From: Methylomonas sp. AM2-LC
GTDB lineage: Bacteria > Pseudomonadota > Gammaproteobacteria > Methylococcales > Methylomonadaceae
Direction: 5' to 3'
Assembly (NCBI RefSeq): GCF_039904985.1
Contig: NZ_CP157005.1
Coordinates: forward strand, 2,232,001-2,296,000
Length of the DNA: 64,000 bases
Positions 46,780 to 55,117 of this stretch are shown here, piece after piece; the stretch's first letter is position 1, and every line of letters begins with the position of its first letter. The notes below the pieces were generated by a model. It was not told the origin of the DNA. It was given only the letters and a program-made list of their open reading frames with translations, and ran no database searches. The position numbers and the translations under genes were made by a program.

Positions 46780-47192
46780 TGGAGAGGCACGAACCGCATC
46801 ATAAAGCCTTAATTGCATGCGTCACCCGCAAAATCACGGCAAATACTACAATTGGATGAAGATAAAGAGGGTAGCTGTATTGGCTTGTAAACTGATGCAG
46901 TTCGCCGCCGCTCACCCCATCCAATACCTTGGTTGATAGGCTATACATCTTGGGTGTAACCTCACGCGGGCAAAATGGCCTTGCGTAGGATGTGGTGAGG
47001 CACGAACCGCATCATAAAGCCTTAATTGCATGCGTCACCCGCAAAATCGCGGCAAATACTACAATTGGATGAAGATAAAGAGGGTAGCTGTAAAACTGAT
47101 TTGGATGAAGATAAAGAGGGTAGCTGTAAAACTGATGCGGTTTACTGCTGCATAAAGCCTTAACGGCCAGCCACAATCACAAACTACACAGC
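46780..47192. repeat. REP cluster unit, first copy plus partial duplicate
   Basis: The unit from 46780 to about 47013 starts in the interrupted REP and contains CATAAAGCCTTAATTGCATG, AAGATAAAGAGGGTAGCTGT, an inverted REP (46891-46921), TGATAGGCTATACATCTTGG, and a complete forward REP (46984-47013). Part of it is then repeated (47014-47145). A related unit of about 230 bases lies at 48733-48970 without the IS. No gene. Confidence 0.75.
46984..47013 (+). repeat. REP palindrome, GGATGTGG subtype
   Basis: CGTAGGATGTGGTGAGGCAC then GAACCGCATC. It shows what the IS-interrupted copy looked like before insertion. Confidence 0.75.
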
Positions 47193-47885
47193 CTACCAAA
47201 TACCCGCTTGCAATTGTTTACCATCCGGTGCAAATAAAACCCCGTAACCTCTTTTCTCATTGTCGCGCCATTCGCCTTCATAGCGCTCGCCATTGGCATA
47301 CACCATCACCCCATAACCGTGTCGGTATCCATGGCGGAACTCACCCTCATAGCGGTTACCCTCTGGAAACAGATATTGACCGTAACCGCCAATTTCGCCA
47401 TCAATAAACACTCCCTGATAATGGTCACCATTGCCGCCATTAAACACCCCATAACCATTTTTACGACCCAGTAAAAAACCACCTTCGTAACGATTACCAT
47501 TAGGCCACGATAAGATCCCAAAGCCATGATAACCCTTATTATTCGGTCGTTTAGCCAGCCAGCCGCCCGCATAGCGATAACCCTCGCTATCGGTAATCAC
47601 GTTATACTTGCTATCGCCATTTAAAGCCTGAGCCAGTGCATTACGCGCGGCATCTGCCGCTTTTAAAGCCTGGCGGCTGGCTAATAAGGCCGCATTCTGT
47701 GCCAAGCGGGCTTTGTTAAGCGCTTGTTCCAGTGCTGGCAGCGGTTTGGGGCTGGCAACCGCTAGTGGTTCGTTAAGCAGAGCATGGCTGTTGAGCGCTG
47801 CATGTACCTCGTTAGACACTATGATTAAAGCATAAAGCACAATGAATGCAAATAGTTGGCAGATAAAGCGCCCTAATTTATTCAT
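47193..47885 (-). CDS. Exported MORN-repeat protein
   Basis: 230 residues from ATG at 47885; the frame's first start would be a TTG two codons earlier. A signal or anchor segment (FICQLFAFIVLYALIIVSNEVHA) is followed by an Ala-rich helical stretch with heptads (ALNKARLAQNAALLASRQAL). Then come about five MORN repeats (YRYAGGWL, YEGGFLLGRKNGYG, YQGVFIDGEIGGYG, YEGEFRHGYRHGYG, YEGEWRDNEKRGYG). MORN repeats bind lipids or proteins. ATG overlaps the stop of the aspartyl protease gene (ATGAATAA), so translation is coupled. Confidence 0.85.
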   Translation of the reverse strand: MNKLGRFICQLFAFIVLYALIIVSNEVHAALNSHALLNEPLAVASPKPLPALEQALNKARLAQNAALLASRQALKAADAARNALAQALNGDSKYNVITDSEGYRYAGGWLAKRPNNKGYHGFGILSWPNGNRYEGGFLLGRKNGYGVFNGGNGDHYQGVFIDGEIGGYGQYLFPEGNRYEGEFRHGYRHGYGVMVYANGERYEGEWRDNEKRGYGVLFAPDGKQLQAGIW

Positions 47886-48483
47886 TATCAAAACGGGTCA
47901 CACAATGTTTTTCAGTATCACAGACCACCTTGCTCTTAATAGGTCTAGATGGGGTATCGTCTATGCTCTCAGGCGTCGTCAAATCGCTCGGTATGGAAAC
48001 GCCGGATTCATTGCTCTGATTAAGGCTGAGCGTCAAGGTATCGGCTGTTTGCGTAATTTTAAAATGCTTTAGGGTATTCATACCCACCAGCACTTCCTTT
48101 AAATACTGGCTGACATGCGCATCAATATTCTTAATTTCATAAGCGCCGATTTGCATGCTTTTCAGCGTGGTGGTTTTGGCAAAGGATCGTCCGCCAGCGG
48201 TGGCAATTTCGATCTGATGACCTAACGATAAACCCGCTTGCGCCGCCAGGTTCATCGGGATGGTAGTTATAGTAGCGCCGGTGTCAATCACATACGGCAT
48301 AGAAACCTTGTTAATCAACAAGGTACCGCGAAAATGCCCATTGCCATCAGCATGTAACACCATTTGCCCCGCTTCCGCGCCAGGTGTCATTTCAACGGCA
48401 TAGCCTACTGCACAGATAAACAGCAAACTAATATATTTTAATAGGGAAAAGACCGCGTTTATTTGATTTTTTTGTTTAATCAT
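47878..48483 (-). CDS. Exported retropepsin-like aspartyl protease
   Basis: 201 residues. An N-terminal membrane or signal segment lies at about 12-29 (LLKYISLLFICAVGYAVE). A single retropepsin-like domain follows (about 45-155): the catalytic motif VIDTGATITTIP with Asp in DTG, and the later ILE-type strands ending in VGMNTLKHFKI, as in bacterial clan AA proteases that dimerise. The C-terminal tail has two Cys (VCDTEKHC) close to the end. Overlap with the MORN gene implies a two-gene operon. Substrate unknown. Confidence 0.88.
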   Translation of the reverse strand: MIKQKNQINAVFSLLKYISLLFICAVGYAVEMTPGAEAGQMVLHADGNGHFRGTLLINKVSMPYVIDTGATITTIPMNLAAQAGLSLGHQIEIATAGGRSFAKTTTLKSMQIGAYEIKNIDAHVSQYLKEVLVGMNTLKHFKITQTADTLTLSLNQSNESGVSIPSDLTTPESIDDTPSRPIKSKVVCDTEKHCVTRFDNE

Positions 48484-48540
48484 TAATAAGGGACAGGCCA
48501 GAATGGCAATTACTTTAAGTGTATAGTTTGTTTAAATCAA

Positions 48541-48583
48541 TGGACGGTACGAAGCGTAGCGCATCAGTCACGACTGATACACC
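48541..48583 (+). repeat. Dispersed palindromic repeat, family B
   Basis: GGTACGAAGCGTAGCGCATC then AGTCACGACTGATACACC; divergent copy upstream of the aspartyl protease gene. Confidence 0.5.
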
Positions 48584-48732
48584 ACCCAGCGTCTGCACAG
48601 GCTGTAAAACTTGCCCTTTATACTAAATAATACACGTGTAAGTGTTGTTTGCGATAAGTTATTAATCGAGGCAAAAGATTTTTTAAGGCCGCTGTTAAAA
48701 AAACCTTCAAATCCAGACTCGCAAGGCACCTG

Positions 48733-48970
48733 CCAAAATGTGTTGAGGCACCAACCGCATCATAGCCTTAATCATATATGTCACCCGCAAAATCACGGCA
48801 AAGACTATAATTGAATGATGATAAAGAGGGTAGCTGTATTGACTGTAAACTGATGCGGTTCGCTGCCGCTCACCACATCCAATGCCTTGGTAGATAAGCT
48901 ATACATCTTGCCTTTAACCTTATGGCCTTGCGTAGGATGTGGTGAGGCTTGAACCGCATCATAAAGCTTA
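48733..48970. repeat. REP cluster unit, second copy (no IS)
   Basis: Order: degenerate forward REP (ATGTGTTGAGGCACCAACCG), GTCACCCGCAAAATCACGGC, GATAAAGAGGGTAGCTGTAT, inverted REP (48851-48880, TGATGCGGTTCGCTGCCGCT), GATAAGCTATACATCTTG, forward REP (48932-48960). It matches 46780-47013 element by element in direct orientation. It is the uninterrupted version of the site where the IS sits. Confidence 0.75.
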
Positions 48971-49051
48971 AACCCACCCGCATAAACCTCAAAATCAACC
49001 CCAGCATTAATCGCGGCAAAAGTTTTTTATCCGGCAGCTACCGAAAACCCG

Positions 49052-49261
49052 TTAATCAATTATCCGGCTCTGAATGCGTAAAGGCACCTTGTTGGCAGGT
49101 TCGTGTGCTTTCAGATAATTCTTGGCATAACCTTTGGCTTTATCTGCATCCTCACGTAGCGTGTATTCTTTATCCAATTCAGACAACGATTTAGATAATT
49201 CACTCAGCCGTATCCATTTATTTGGCCCGATTTTCGCGTGTAATGTATAGAGAGTCATCAT
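49052..49261 (-). CDS. Small hydrophilic protein of unknown function
   Basis: 69 residues, protein-like composition (LHAKIGPNKWIRLSELSKSL, TLREDADKAKGYAKNYLKAH). No signal, no Cys. Only a weak ribosome-binding site can be seen. It lies between the REP cluster and the riboswitch region and has no partner. I do not recognise it. The amphipathic pattern argues that it is real. Confidence 0.5.
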   Translation of the reverse strand: MMTLYTLHAKIGPNKWIRLSELSKSLSELDKEYTLREDADKAKGYAKNYLKAHEPANKVPLRIQSRIID

Positions 49262-49599
49262 AAGAGTTAACGGGCGGCAACACCATAAAGCCCGGACAAT
49301 AGCCTAGCTAAACTATACGTCCAGCGTTTGTCGATGCAAGAGGGTATCAGCGCATGGTTTTGCACAAACAAGCTTTTAGTCTATTTTAAATCAAATGCTT
49401 GCAGCGCTGCAAACCCTGTTGAAAATGTTAGAAAACGCAGCCATAAACCGCGCTTAAACGGATAAATACCCAGGCAAAACTGCCTAAAACTAGATTCCAT
49501 GTAGGTTGCTTGCAAATAGCTAAACTTGTTACTCAGCTTTTATTTTGTTAACATTAACTGGCTTTATGGTGACTAAGCTTTTATTCAAAGCTTAGCTGA
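49262..49599. other. Intergenic region upstream of the cobalamin riboswitch
   Basis: No gene. A short family E half copy (ACGTCCAGCGTTTGTCGATG) lies near 49317. The promoter for the riboswitch-btuB transcript should be near the right end; it is not defined. Confidence 0.45.
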
Positions 49600-49760
49600 A
49601 ACAGGAAGTTGGTGCGCTGCATAATTGCTTATGTAACAAAGCCAACGCTGCCCCCCGCAACGGTCAATAAGTTAAGGGCTGCAACAATGCCACTGTGCAA
49701 ATCGCATGGGAAGGCTGCAGTCTAGGATAATCCGCTTATAAGCCCGGAGACTGGCCACAT
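49600..49760 (+). ncRNA. Cobalamin riboswitch
   Basis: Conserved elements appear in the right order: GGAAGTTGGTGCG at the start, GCTGCCCCCCGCAACGGT (49647-49664), then GCCACTG (49689-49695), TGGGAAGGC (49708-49716) and the B12 box form AAGCCCGGAGACTGGCC (49740-49756). It is 130 bases upstream of the btuB ATG. Binding of adenosylcobalamin is expected to reduce translation or transcription of the receptor gene. The stretch CAGCGGAGGGCTG (49774-49786) after it could be part of the expression platform. Confidence 0.92.
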
Positions 49761-49889
49761 CGCATATTCGAGACAGCGGAGGGCTGTGGATGGAATAGCG
49801 AAATTCAATAGTTGTATTTTGTCATTCTCGTTTCATTTTCCTCCGTCGTCATTAATTTACCCATATGTGCGGCGGGCACAGAGGAAACA

Positions 49890-51743
49890 ATGAACAAACT
49901 TATTTTCCCTTCTATAATGTTGGCCGGGCTAGTCATGCCCGTTACAAGTCACGCTGAAGAAACCCAGCAAGAGGCACCCCTGTCTGATGTATTGGTAACA
50001 GCAACACGCAGTGATACCAAAAAGAACGAATTAGCCACGGCCATGACCGTTTTTACCCGTGAAGATATTGACACTCTACAGGTAAGAACCTTGCCAGAAC
50101 TACTGAAAGGTTCCACTGGCCTGGATGTAGTGCAAAGTGGTGGTTACGGTCAGCCCACCAGTATTTTTATGCGTGGCACAAACTCCAATCAAATGTTAGT
50201 GTTGATCGACGGCATTCGCGCGGGTTCGGTGTCATTAGGCACCACCGCATTTGAGTTACTGCCCATAGATCAGATTGAGCGCGTAGAAATTATCAGAGGC
50301 CCGCAATCCAGTCTGTACGGCTCGGAAGCGATAGGCGGTGTTATCCAAATTTTTACTCGCAAAGGAAAAACCGACGACACTCACCACGTCTCCATAAACG
50401 CCGGCGGCGGTTCTTACAACACACATAACGAATCGGGTACCGTCAGCGGTAAAATTGACAATACCACCTATTCTGTCGGTGCCTCAAATCTGCAAAGCGA
50501 TGGTTTTAAGGCCTATGTCACGCCACCTTTTGGTGCCAATCCCAACGGCTACGGTTATCGCAATACCGCCGTCAATGCCCGACTGGGGCAACACTTTAAT
50601 AAAGGTGACATAGAATCGTTTTTCATGCGTGCAGAAGGCACCAATTTATTTGATGTCGGCTATTCTGGCGGCCCCAATAAACGCGAATTCGTCTCGCAAG
50701 TGGTGGGTATCAATGGTTCGTGGGATATTTATGAGCAATGGCGCACCAGTTTAAAATTCGGCCAGACGCAGGATGATCAAACCAATTTTAGCAATACCCA
50801 ATTTTCAAGTATGTTCAATACCTCAAGATGGAATGTCAGTTGGTTAAATCAATTAAGTTTCAATAAAAACCATAACGCAACCTTGGGCGTGGATTACCGT
50901 CTGGATCAATTACAAAGTGATTCGGTATTTACCAAAAACTCCCGCTACGATTATGGCCTGTTTGGCGAATTGCATAATAAAGTATTTGAAAACCATTTTC
51001 TCAATAGCTCCATCCGCTGGGATAATAATCAGTCATTTGGTGATGTTGTTACCGGTAATATTGGCTGGCGCTCAAATTGGCATAAAGCCATCAACACCTT
51101 TGCCAGTTTTGGTAACGCCTTTAAAGCACCCACCTTTAACGATTTGTATTATCCCGGCCAAAATAACCCCAACTTAAAACCCGAAAACTCCCGTACGGTA
51201 GAGGTAGGCGCTGCTGGCAGTATCGATGTACTCAACTGGGAGTTAAGAGCCTATCACACCAATGTTGATAATCTGATCAACTGGGCTCCCAACAGTAGCG
51301 GGGTATGGTTACCCTCCAATATTGATAAAGCCGTCATAGAAGGTCTTGAAGCAGAATTGGGCTGGAAATTAATGGGATGGCAACACAAATTAAACGGCAC
51401 TTTACTGTCCCCCAAAAATGCTAAATCACATTTATTGTTAGCCAACCGCACGCAGGAAACCTTTTCCTACGACCTATCCAGTGCCTATGGAAACTGGGAT
51501 TACGGCGCAAAGCTCATCGCCCAGGCGGGCAGATTTGCAGACACCGCCAACAACGACAGGCTAGGCGGCTATCTGACCATTGATTTACGCAGCGGCTACC
51601 AGTTCGATAAATCCTGGTCTGTCAGCGCCAAGCTAAACAATTTGCTGGATAAACAATACCAAACCAATTTTGATACGGTTAACAGACAAGGCTACGCCAA
51701 CTTTGGCCGCAACTTCTTCGTTACCGTCCATTACAACTTTTAA
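49890..51743 (+). CDS. btuB: TonB-dependent vitamin B12 receptor
   Basis: Imports cobalamin across the outer membrane with energy from TonB. About 617 residues from ATG at 49890, which has GAGGAAA upstream; the longer frame from TTG at 49812 lacks support. Signal peptide to about VTSHA/EETQ. TonB box SDVLVTATRSD, plug domain (about 50-150) including IRGPQSSLYGSEAIGGVIQI, and a 22-strand barrel ending in the aromatic strand NFFVTVHYNF. The barrel is slightly smaller than the E. coli one, and homologs of this length are known. The riboswitch upstream strongly supports the cobalamin assignment. Confidence 0.93.
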   Translation: MNKLIFPSIMLAGLVMPVTSHAEETQQEAPLSDVLVTATRSDTKKNELATAMTVFTREDIDTLQVRTLPELLKGSTGLDVVQSGGYGQPTSIFMRGTNSNQMLVLIDGIRAGSVSLGTTAFELLPIDQIERVEIIRGPQSSLYGSEAIGGVIQIFTRKGKTDDTHHVSINAGGGSYNTHNESGTVSGKIDNTTYSVGASNLQSDGFKAYVTPPFGANPNGYGYRNTAVNARLGQHFNKGDIESFFMRAEGTNLFDVGYSGGPNKREFVSQVVGINGSWDIYEQWRTSLKFGQTQDDQTNFSNTQFSSMFNTSRWNVSWLNQLSFNKNHNATLGVDYRLDQLQSDSVFTKNSRYDYGLFGELHNKVFENHFLNSSIRWDNNQSFGDVVTGNIGWRSNWHKAINTFASFGNAFKAPTFNDLYYPGQNNPNLKPENSRTVEVGAAGSIDVLNWELRAYHTNVDNLINWAPNSSGVWLPSNIDKAVIEGLEAELGWKLMGWQHKLNGTLLSPKNAKSHLLLANRTQETFSYDLSSAYGNWDYGAKLIAQAGRFADTANNDRLGGYLTIDLRSGYQFDKSWSVSAKLNNLLDKQYQTNFDTVNRQGYANFGRNFFVTVHYNF

Positions 51744-52296
51744 TAACAACTAACACCCCTATGCATAGAAACGCAAAGAAGTGTTGGTCTTTTTGATAGC
51801 GCGTAGGTTGGGTTGCTTTTTTGCAACCCAACAATCGAAGCAGTAAGCATGCAAAAAGCCTACATACTCTATTTAACAAGAAAAGCCCGTGCGCAAGATA
51901 GAGTAAACGAAATCGACTGTATCACTCCCAATATCGCACCCTACACATCAGCAAACGCTATGTAAACTACATAACCGTTAAAACTTATCTGGACTGCAAA
52001 AAACGTATACTCACGCCTATTTGTCTACCAAGTTTGCAGGCTTATGCTAGACAAAATAAAGAAAATGCCTGTTCTGGAAATAGTATAAATTATCAATGTT
52101 TTGATTTATATAGGTATTAATAATATCCTATAATTTTGGTATGGTAATTGCGGGTTCTAAGTGATTTTAAACGTTTTAATCACCCCAAACAGTATAAACA
52201 ACTCTAAACCACCCCTAGTGATTTAGGTTTTTTAGCTGAATGGGTGGCTACTTTAAGCTAAAACGGCGTCAAATATCATTCAATTAAACTAAGACC
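51744..52296. other. Intergenic region after btuB
   Basis: No gene. A hairpin-forming family C repeat at 51801-51840 may end the btuB transcript. The rest is A+T-rich and would hold the promoter of the PEP-CTERM gene. Confidence 0.5.
51801..51840 (+). terminator. Hairpin after btuB, family C repeat
   Basis: GGTTGGGTTGC and GCAACCCAAC form a perfect 10-bp stem around TTTTTT. It resembles a terminator, although the U-tract is in the loop and not behind the stem. The same unit with AATCGAAGC behind it recurs at 52994-53031. Confidence 0.5.
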
Positions 52297-52890
52297 ATGA
52301 ACAATACCCTCAAAACAGTATTTTTTACCCTTGCCATTTTCGCTGCCAATCAGGCAAACGCTTATGTTACCTATACTGACACCGATAACGCAGATCCAAG
52401 ATTTACCGGAAATGTATCGTTTGCAGGCAGTTTTACGGTCGACAACGCCTTAGCAGATGGCACTTACCATTTTGCCTCGGTTGCCGCACAACCAGCAGGC
52501 TTTAAGGAAAACTTTTTTACAGCGTCATTCATAGATGGCAGTGGCGTAACCAGAACACCAACCATTTCGGTTTTCGATATTACCATTACTAATGCTCAAG
52601 TGTCGGCATGGAGTATTGAAGCCACCTCACCATACACACGAGTGACCCGGCCCGCAAACTACAACGTCTACCATGCTGCGGTGGTTACTTATTTGGCGTC
52701 TACCACTGGTGATACCGAAAGTAGCTACGATACCGCCATTCCCTACCAAAGCACCACCTTTGTCAGCGTCGCTCCAGGTACCTGGTCGGTAGGCACATTC
52801 ACAGTTCCGCTACCCTCAACCCTAGTCATGTTTGTTTCTGGATTGTTAGGTTTTGCCGCATTAACCCGAAAACAACACCAGTCAACCTAG
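52297..52890 (+). CDS. PEP-CTERM-type exported protein
   Basis: 197 residues. Signal peptide to about ANQANA/YVTY. The mature part is a beta-rich domain of about 140 residues with no Cys (YTDTDNADPRFTGNVSFAGS, TISVFDITITNAQ). The C-terminal sorting signal is VPLPSTLVMFVSGLLGFAAL followed by TRKQ. It is a VPLP variant of PEP-CTERM, processed by an exosortase encoded elsewhere. Single gene. The partner of this group in biofilm or envelope is unknown. Confidence 0.85.
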   Translation: MNNTLKTVFFTLAIFAANQANAYVTYTDTDNADPRFTGNVSFAGSFTVDNALADGTYHFASVAAQPAGFKENFFTASFIDGSGVTRTPTISVFDITITNAQVSAWSIEATSPYTRVTRPANYNVYHAAVVTYLASTTGDTESSYDTAIPYQSTTFVSVAPGTWSVGTFTVPLPSTLVMFVSGLLGFAALTRKQHQST

Positions 52891-52893
52891 CCC

Positions 52894-52922
52894 GTATGGA
52901 GTGAAACGCAATACGGGTGTCG
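52894..52922 (+). repeat. Short dispersed repeat, family D
   Basis: GTATGGAGTGAAACGCAATA followed by CGGGTGTCGG; a second copy is at 59853-59883. CGTATTGCG-like ends can pair. Confidence 0.5.
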
Positions 52923-52993
52923 GCCATTAACGCATCTGATATCCCGCAAATTATTACCGACTCACGTCAAAACGTTATAAAGCATCAAAGTTT

Positions 52994-53031
52994 CGTTGGG
53001 TTGCAGTTTTTTGCAACCCAACAATCGAAGC
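52994..53031 (+). repeat. Dispersed palindromic repeat, family C
   Basis: CGTTGGGTTGCAGTTTTTTG then CAACCCAACAATCGAAGC; perfect stem of about 10 bp. Confidence 0.65.
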
Positions 53032-53165
53032 TGCAAACCTTTAAAAATCTAGAGTGGGGCTAATAAAATTTGATTACTCTTGTTTTTAATAGTGTCTGTC
53101 GCTGATTCACTAGGCTACTAAAATAGTTGTTTGTTTACAGGCATATAAAGTAATACCATTAGCAA

Positions 53166-54128
53166 CTAGTTGTCAATTAAACGGCTCACTACCTGTTTTC
53201 TCCGTTCAGCGTATGCTGTGCGTAAATCAATGAGTTGTTGAGCTAATTGCTGGATTTTTGCAATATGCGCATTAAATCCAGTTAATGAGCTATTGCTGGT
53301 AAACATGAATTGGCCGTTCTCAACGCTCCAGATGTGTTTTTTATTAGCCAAAAAATCAATGGTGTTGCTCATTTCGGTGACCGTTAGCCTGGAAATTTGC
53401 GCGTCTTTATCGATAAATTCGTGATAATCAATCGCACCTTTATCAAATTGTTCCAGCAATTCTTTGCTGGCCTGTTCGTCTAGGCTTAGCTGCGTAAGCT
53501 GTTGGCGGATGCTATTCAGCAGGGCAGTTTGTTTGGCGTGATATTGATCGATAATCTGGTTAAATTTTTGTATCATCTCTTTGCTTTCCCTAAAATTCTT
53601 ATCCCCTTTTAACCGATTGGCATCCAATAGCCGTTCACTGCCGGCAGCCGTAAAATCGTTGTCCATTTCCTTGCTCAATTGCAGCGTTTGATTATGACTT
53701 TTTTTCAACACAGCTTCAATTTCGCCTAACACCCCATTAGCTCGATTACTGCCTTGAATACTGGTGCTACTATTCTGAATTTCTTGTACTGACTGTTTAA
53801 AACCGAAAATTTGTTTTTGATCATAGACAATACGATCACCTAATACCCCGCTAGTTAAAAACAAGAGCATATAAAAAACTCGCCAATTTAGCGTTTTGCG
53901 GCCGGATAATTTGGTAAATAAATATTGGCCGATGATAGCCCCGAACAAATTGTAAAACACTAGGTAAAAAAGTTCATTGGTTGGGGCAGTACTCAGCGGC
54001 GTTGAAGATAACTTATAAAGCAGGATTAAAACAGCAAAAATCAGCGATAAAAATATCCATAACAAATGACGCAACCAGAGATGACTAGCTGAAGGGGTTT
54101 GTTGTTGCTCGACAGTGGTTGTTTCCAT
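53166..54128 (-). CDS. Membrane protein with long coiled-coil domain
   Basis: 320 residues. Three hydrophobic segments near 20-41, 50-72 and 83-100, then a largely helical, Gln/Lys/Glu-rich region from about 105 to 320 (EIEAVLKKSHNQTLQLSKEM, IAKIQQLAQQLIDLRTAYAE). The C-terminal domain is probably cytoplasmic or periplasmic coiled coil. There are no enzymatic motifs. It is single, between two PEP-CTERM genes. No family recognised. Confidence 0.7.
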   Translation of the reverse strand: METTTVEQQQTPSASHLWLRHLLWIFLSLIFAVLILLYKLSSTPLSTAPTNELFYLVFYNLFGAIIGQYLFTKLSGRKTLNWRVFYMLLFLTSGVLGDRIVYDQKQIFGFKQSVQEIQNSSTSIQGSNRANGVLGEIEAVLKKSHNQTLQLSKEMDNDFTAAGSERLLDANRLKGDKNFRESKEMIQKFNQIIDQYHAKQTALLNSIRQQLTQLSLDEQASKELLEQFDKGAIDYHEFIDKDAQISRLTVTEMSNTIDFLANKKHIWSVENGQFMFTSNSSLTGFNAHIAKIQQLAQQLIDLRTAYAERRKQVVSRLIDN

Positions 54129-54285
54129 TAAGTACCTGGCAAAAGTGAGTAGGTTTGAGTAGCGACTTTACAGCTAATGTGTTAAATGAACTTATCGCGT
54201 TGGCAATTACGACTTATGTCCTTGCATAATCAAAAATTCATCAGAGTAGCCAGATTTAGAATATTCTGGTTACCTTGGTGCAGAG

Positions 54286-54861
54286 TTAACATGGTTTACG
54301 ACGCACAACCCTGCTTAATAATGGCAAGCCTAATAACAACATTACCCATTCTTCGGCTTCTGGAACTGATGAGGTTACATTGGCAACCCCTTCAAACCCT
54401 GGATTAAAGGTAAAACCGTTGAAATTGCCGCCAGCGGTGTATGTTATTTCATTAGAGTTATAAGTGAAAGCGAACCATTGTACCGACGCCAACGCTGATG
54501 TTGTTGTAGATCCGACATCAAATCCGCTCAACTTCGCACCACTGACTATTCCTCCCAAGGATTGGTCCGTCCATGTATTGCTATAGAGTATATTGGATCC
54601 CCCCAGCCCCCAGTTCGTCCAACCCGAGTATTCTGTGGTGAAAGGTCCTGGTGCGTTTGAGTAGGTGCCGTTAGGTATATATACGCCGAAGAAGTAAATG
54701 TTATTCGGGTCGCCTACATTGTTCGCCACTGTGAAATCGTACGTCCAATTACCGGCAGAGCCACTCGTTGTATACGAAACATCTATCAGATTGGCGTTTG
54801 CGCTATTTGCAAGAGCTAAACCTATCGCTAAGATTAGTGTTTTTGTAAATCGAAAATCCAT
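54286..54861 (-). CDS. PEP-CTERM protein (VPEAEEW type)
   Basis: 191 residues from ATG at 54861, which has AGAGGG upstream; the frame continues two codons to a TTG that I reject. Signal peptide to about ANSANA/NLID. The mature part is a beta sandwich-like domain (YDFTVANNVGDPNNIYFFGV, ALASVQWFAFTYNSNEITYT). The C-terminus VPEAEEWVMLLLGLPLLSRV plus VRRK is a classical PEP-CTERM signal (xPExxxW, helix, basic end). The other PEP-CTERM-type proteins in the window use PLP in place of PEx, so two subtypes are present. Confidence 0.88.
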   Translation of the reverse strand: MDFRFTKTLILAIGLALANSANANLIDVSYTTSGSAGNWTYDFTVANNVGDPNNIYFFGVYIPNGTYSNAPGPFTTEYSGWTNWGLGGSNILYSNTWTDQSLGGIVSGAKLSGFDVGSTTTSALASVQWFAFTYNSNEITYTAGGNFNGFTFNPGFEGVANVTSSVPEAEEWVMLLLGLPLLSRVVRRKPC

Positions 54862-54867
54862 GAACAA

Positions 54868-55117
54868 ACCCTCTTTGAGTATTTGAAAAATATGTATTTA
54901 GTGAATATCTTTATTTCAAAGAGGCAATCCAGCAATCCTTGCATTAGGAACCCTAAGACTTTCCGCTTCCATCATTCGATAGAGTTGGCCTTTACTCTTG
55001 GAGAATTTTTAACATAAAAAATAAGGAAATTCAAATCTATCTAACATATTTTCTTTATCCTCTGTAATCGCGTATTGCTTTCGCTCACCACATCATACAA
55101 CCCTAACAACTTTTGCA
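54868..55117. other. Short intergenic region
   Basis: About 250 A+T-rich bases without a recognisable gene or repeat, apart from a decayed TTGCTTTCGCTCACCACATC at 55075-55094, which is a fragment of an inverted REP. Confidence 0.4.

Larger units (their letters stand above)
48484..49051. other. Intergenic region with family B repeat and second REP cluster
   Basis: No gene. Family B repeat at 48541-48583, then the REP cluster unit at 48733-48970. The promoter of the protease-MORN pair should lie at the left end. Confidence 0.55.

Noticed and set aside
46780..49000. Possible CRISPR array because of spaced repeats
   Set aside because: The repeats are palindromic REPs with conserved spacers, irregular distances and both orientations; no cas gene is present.
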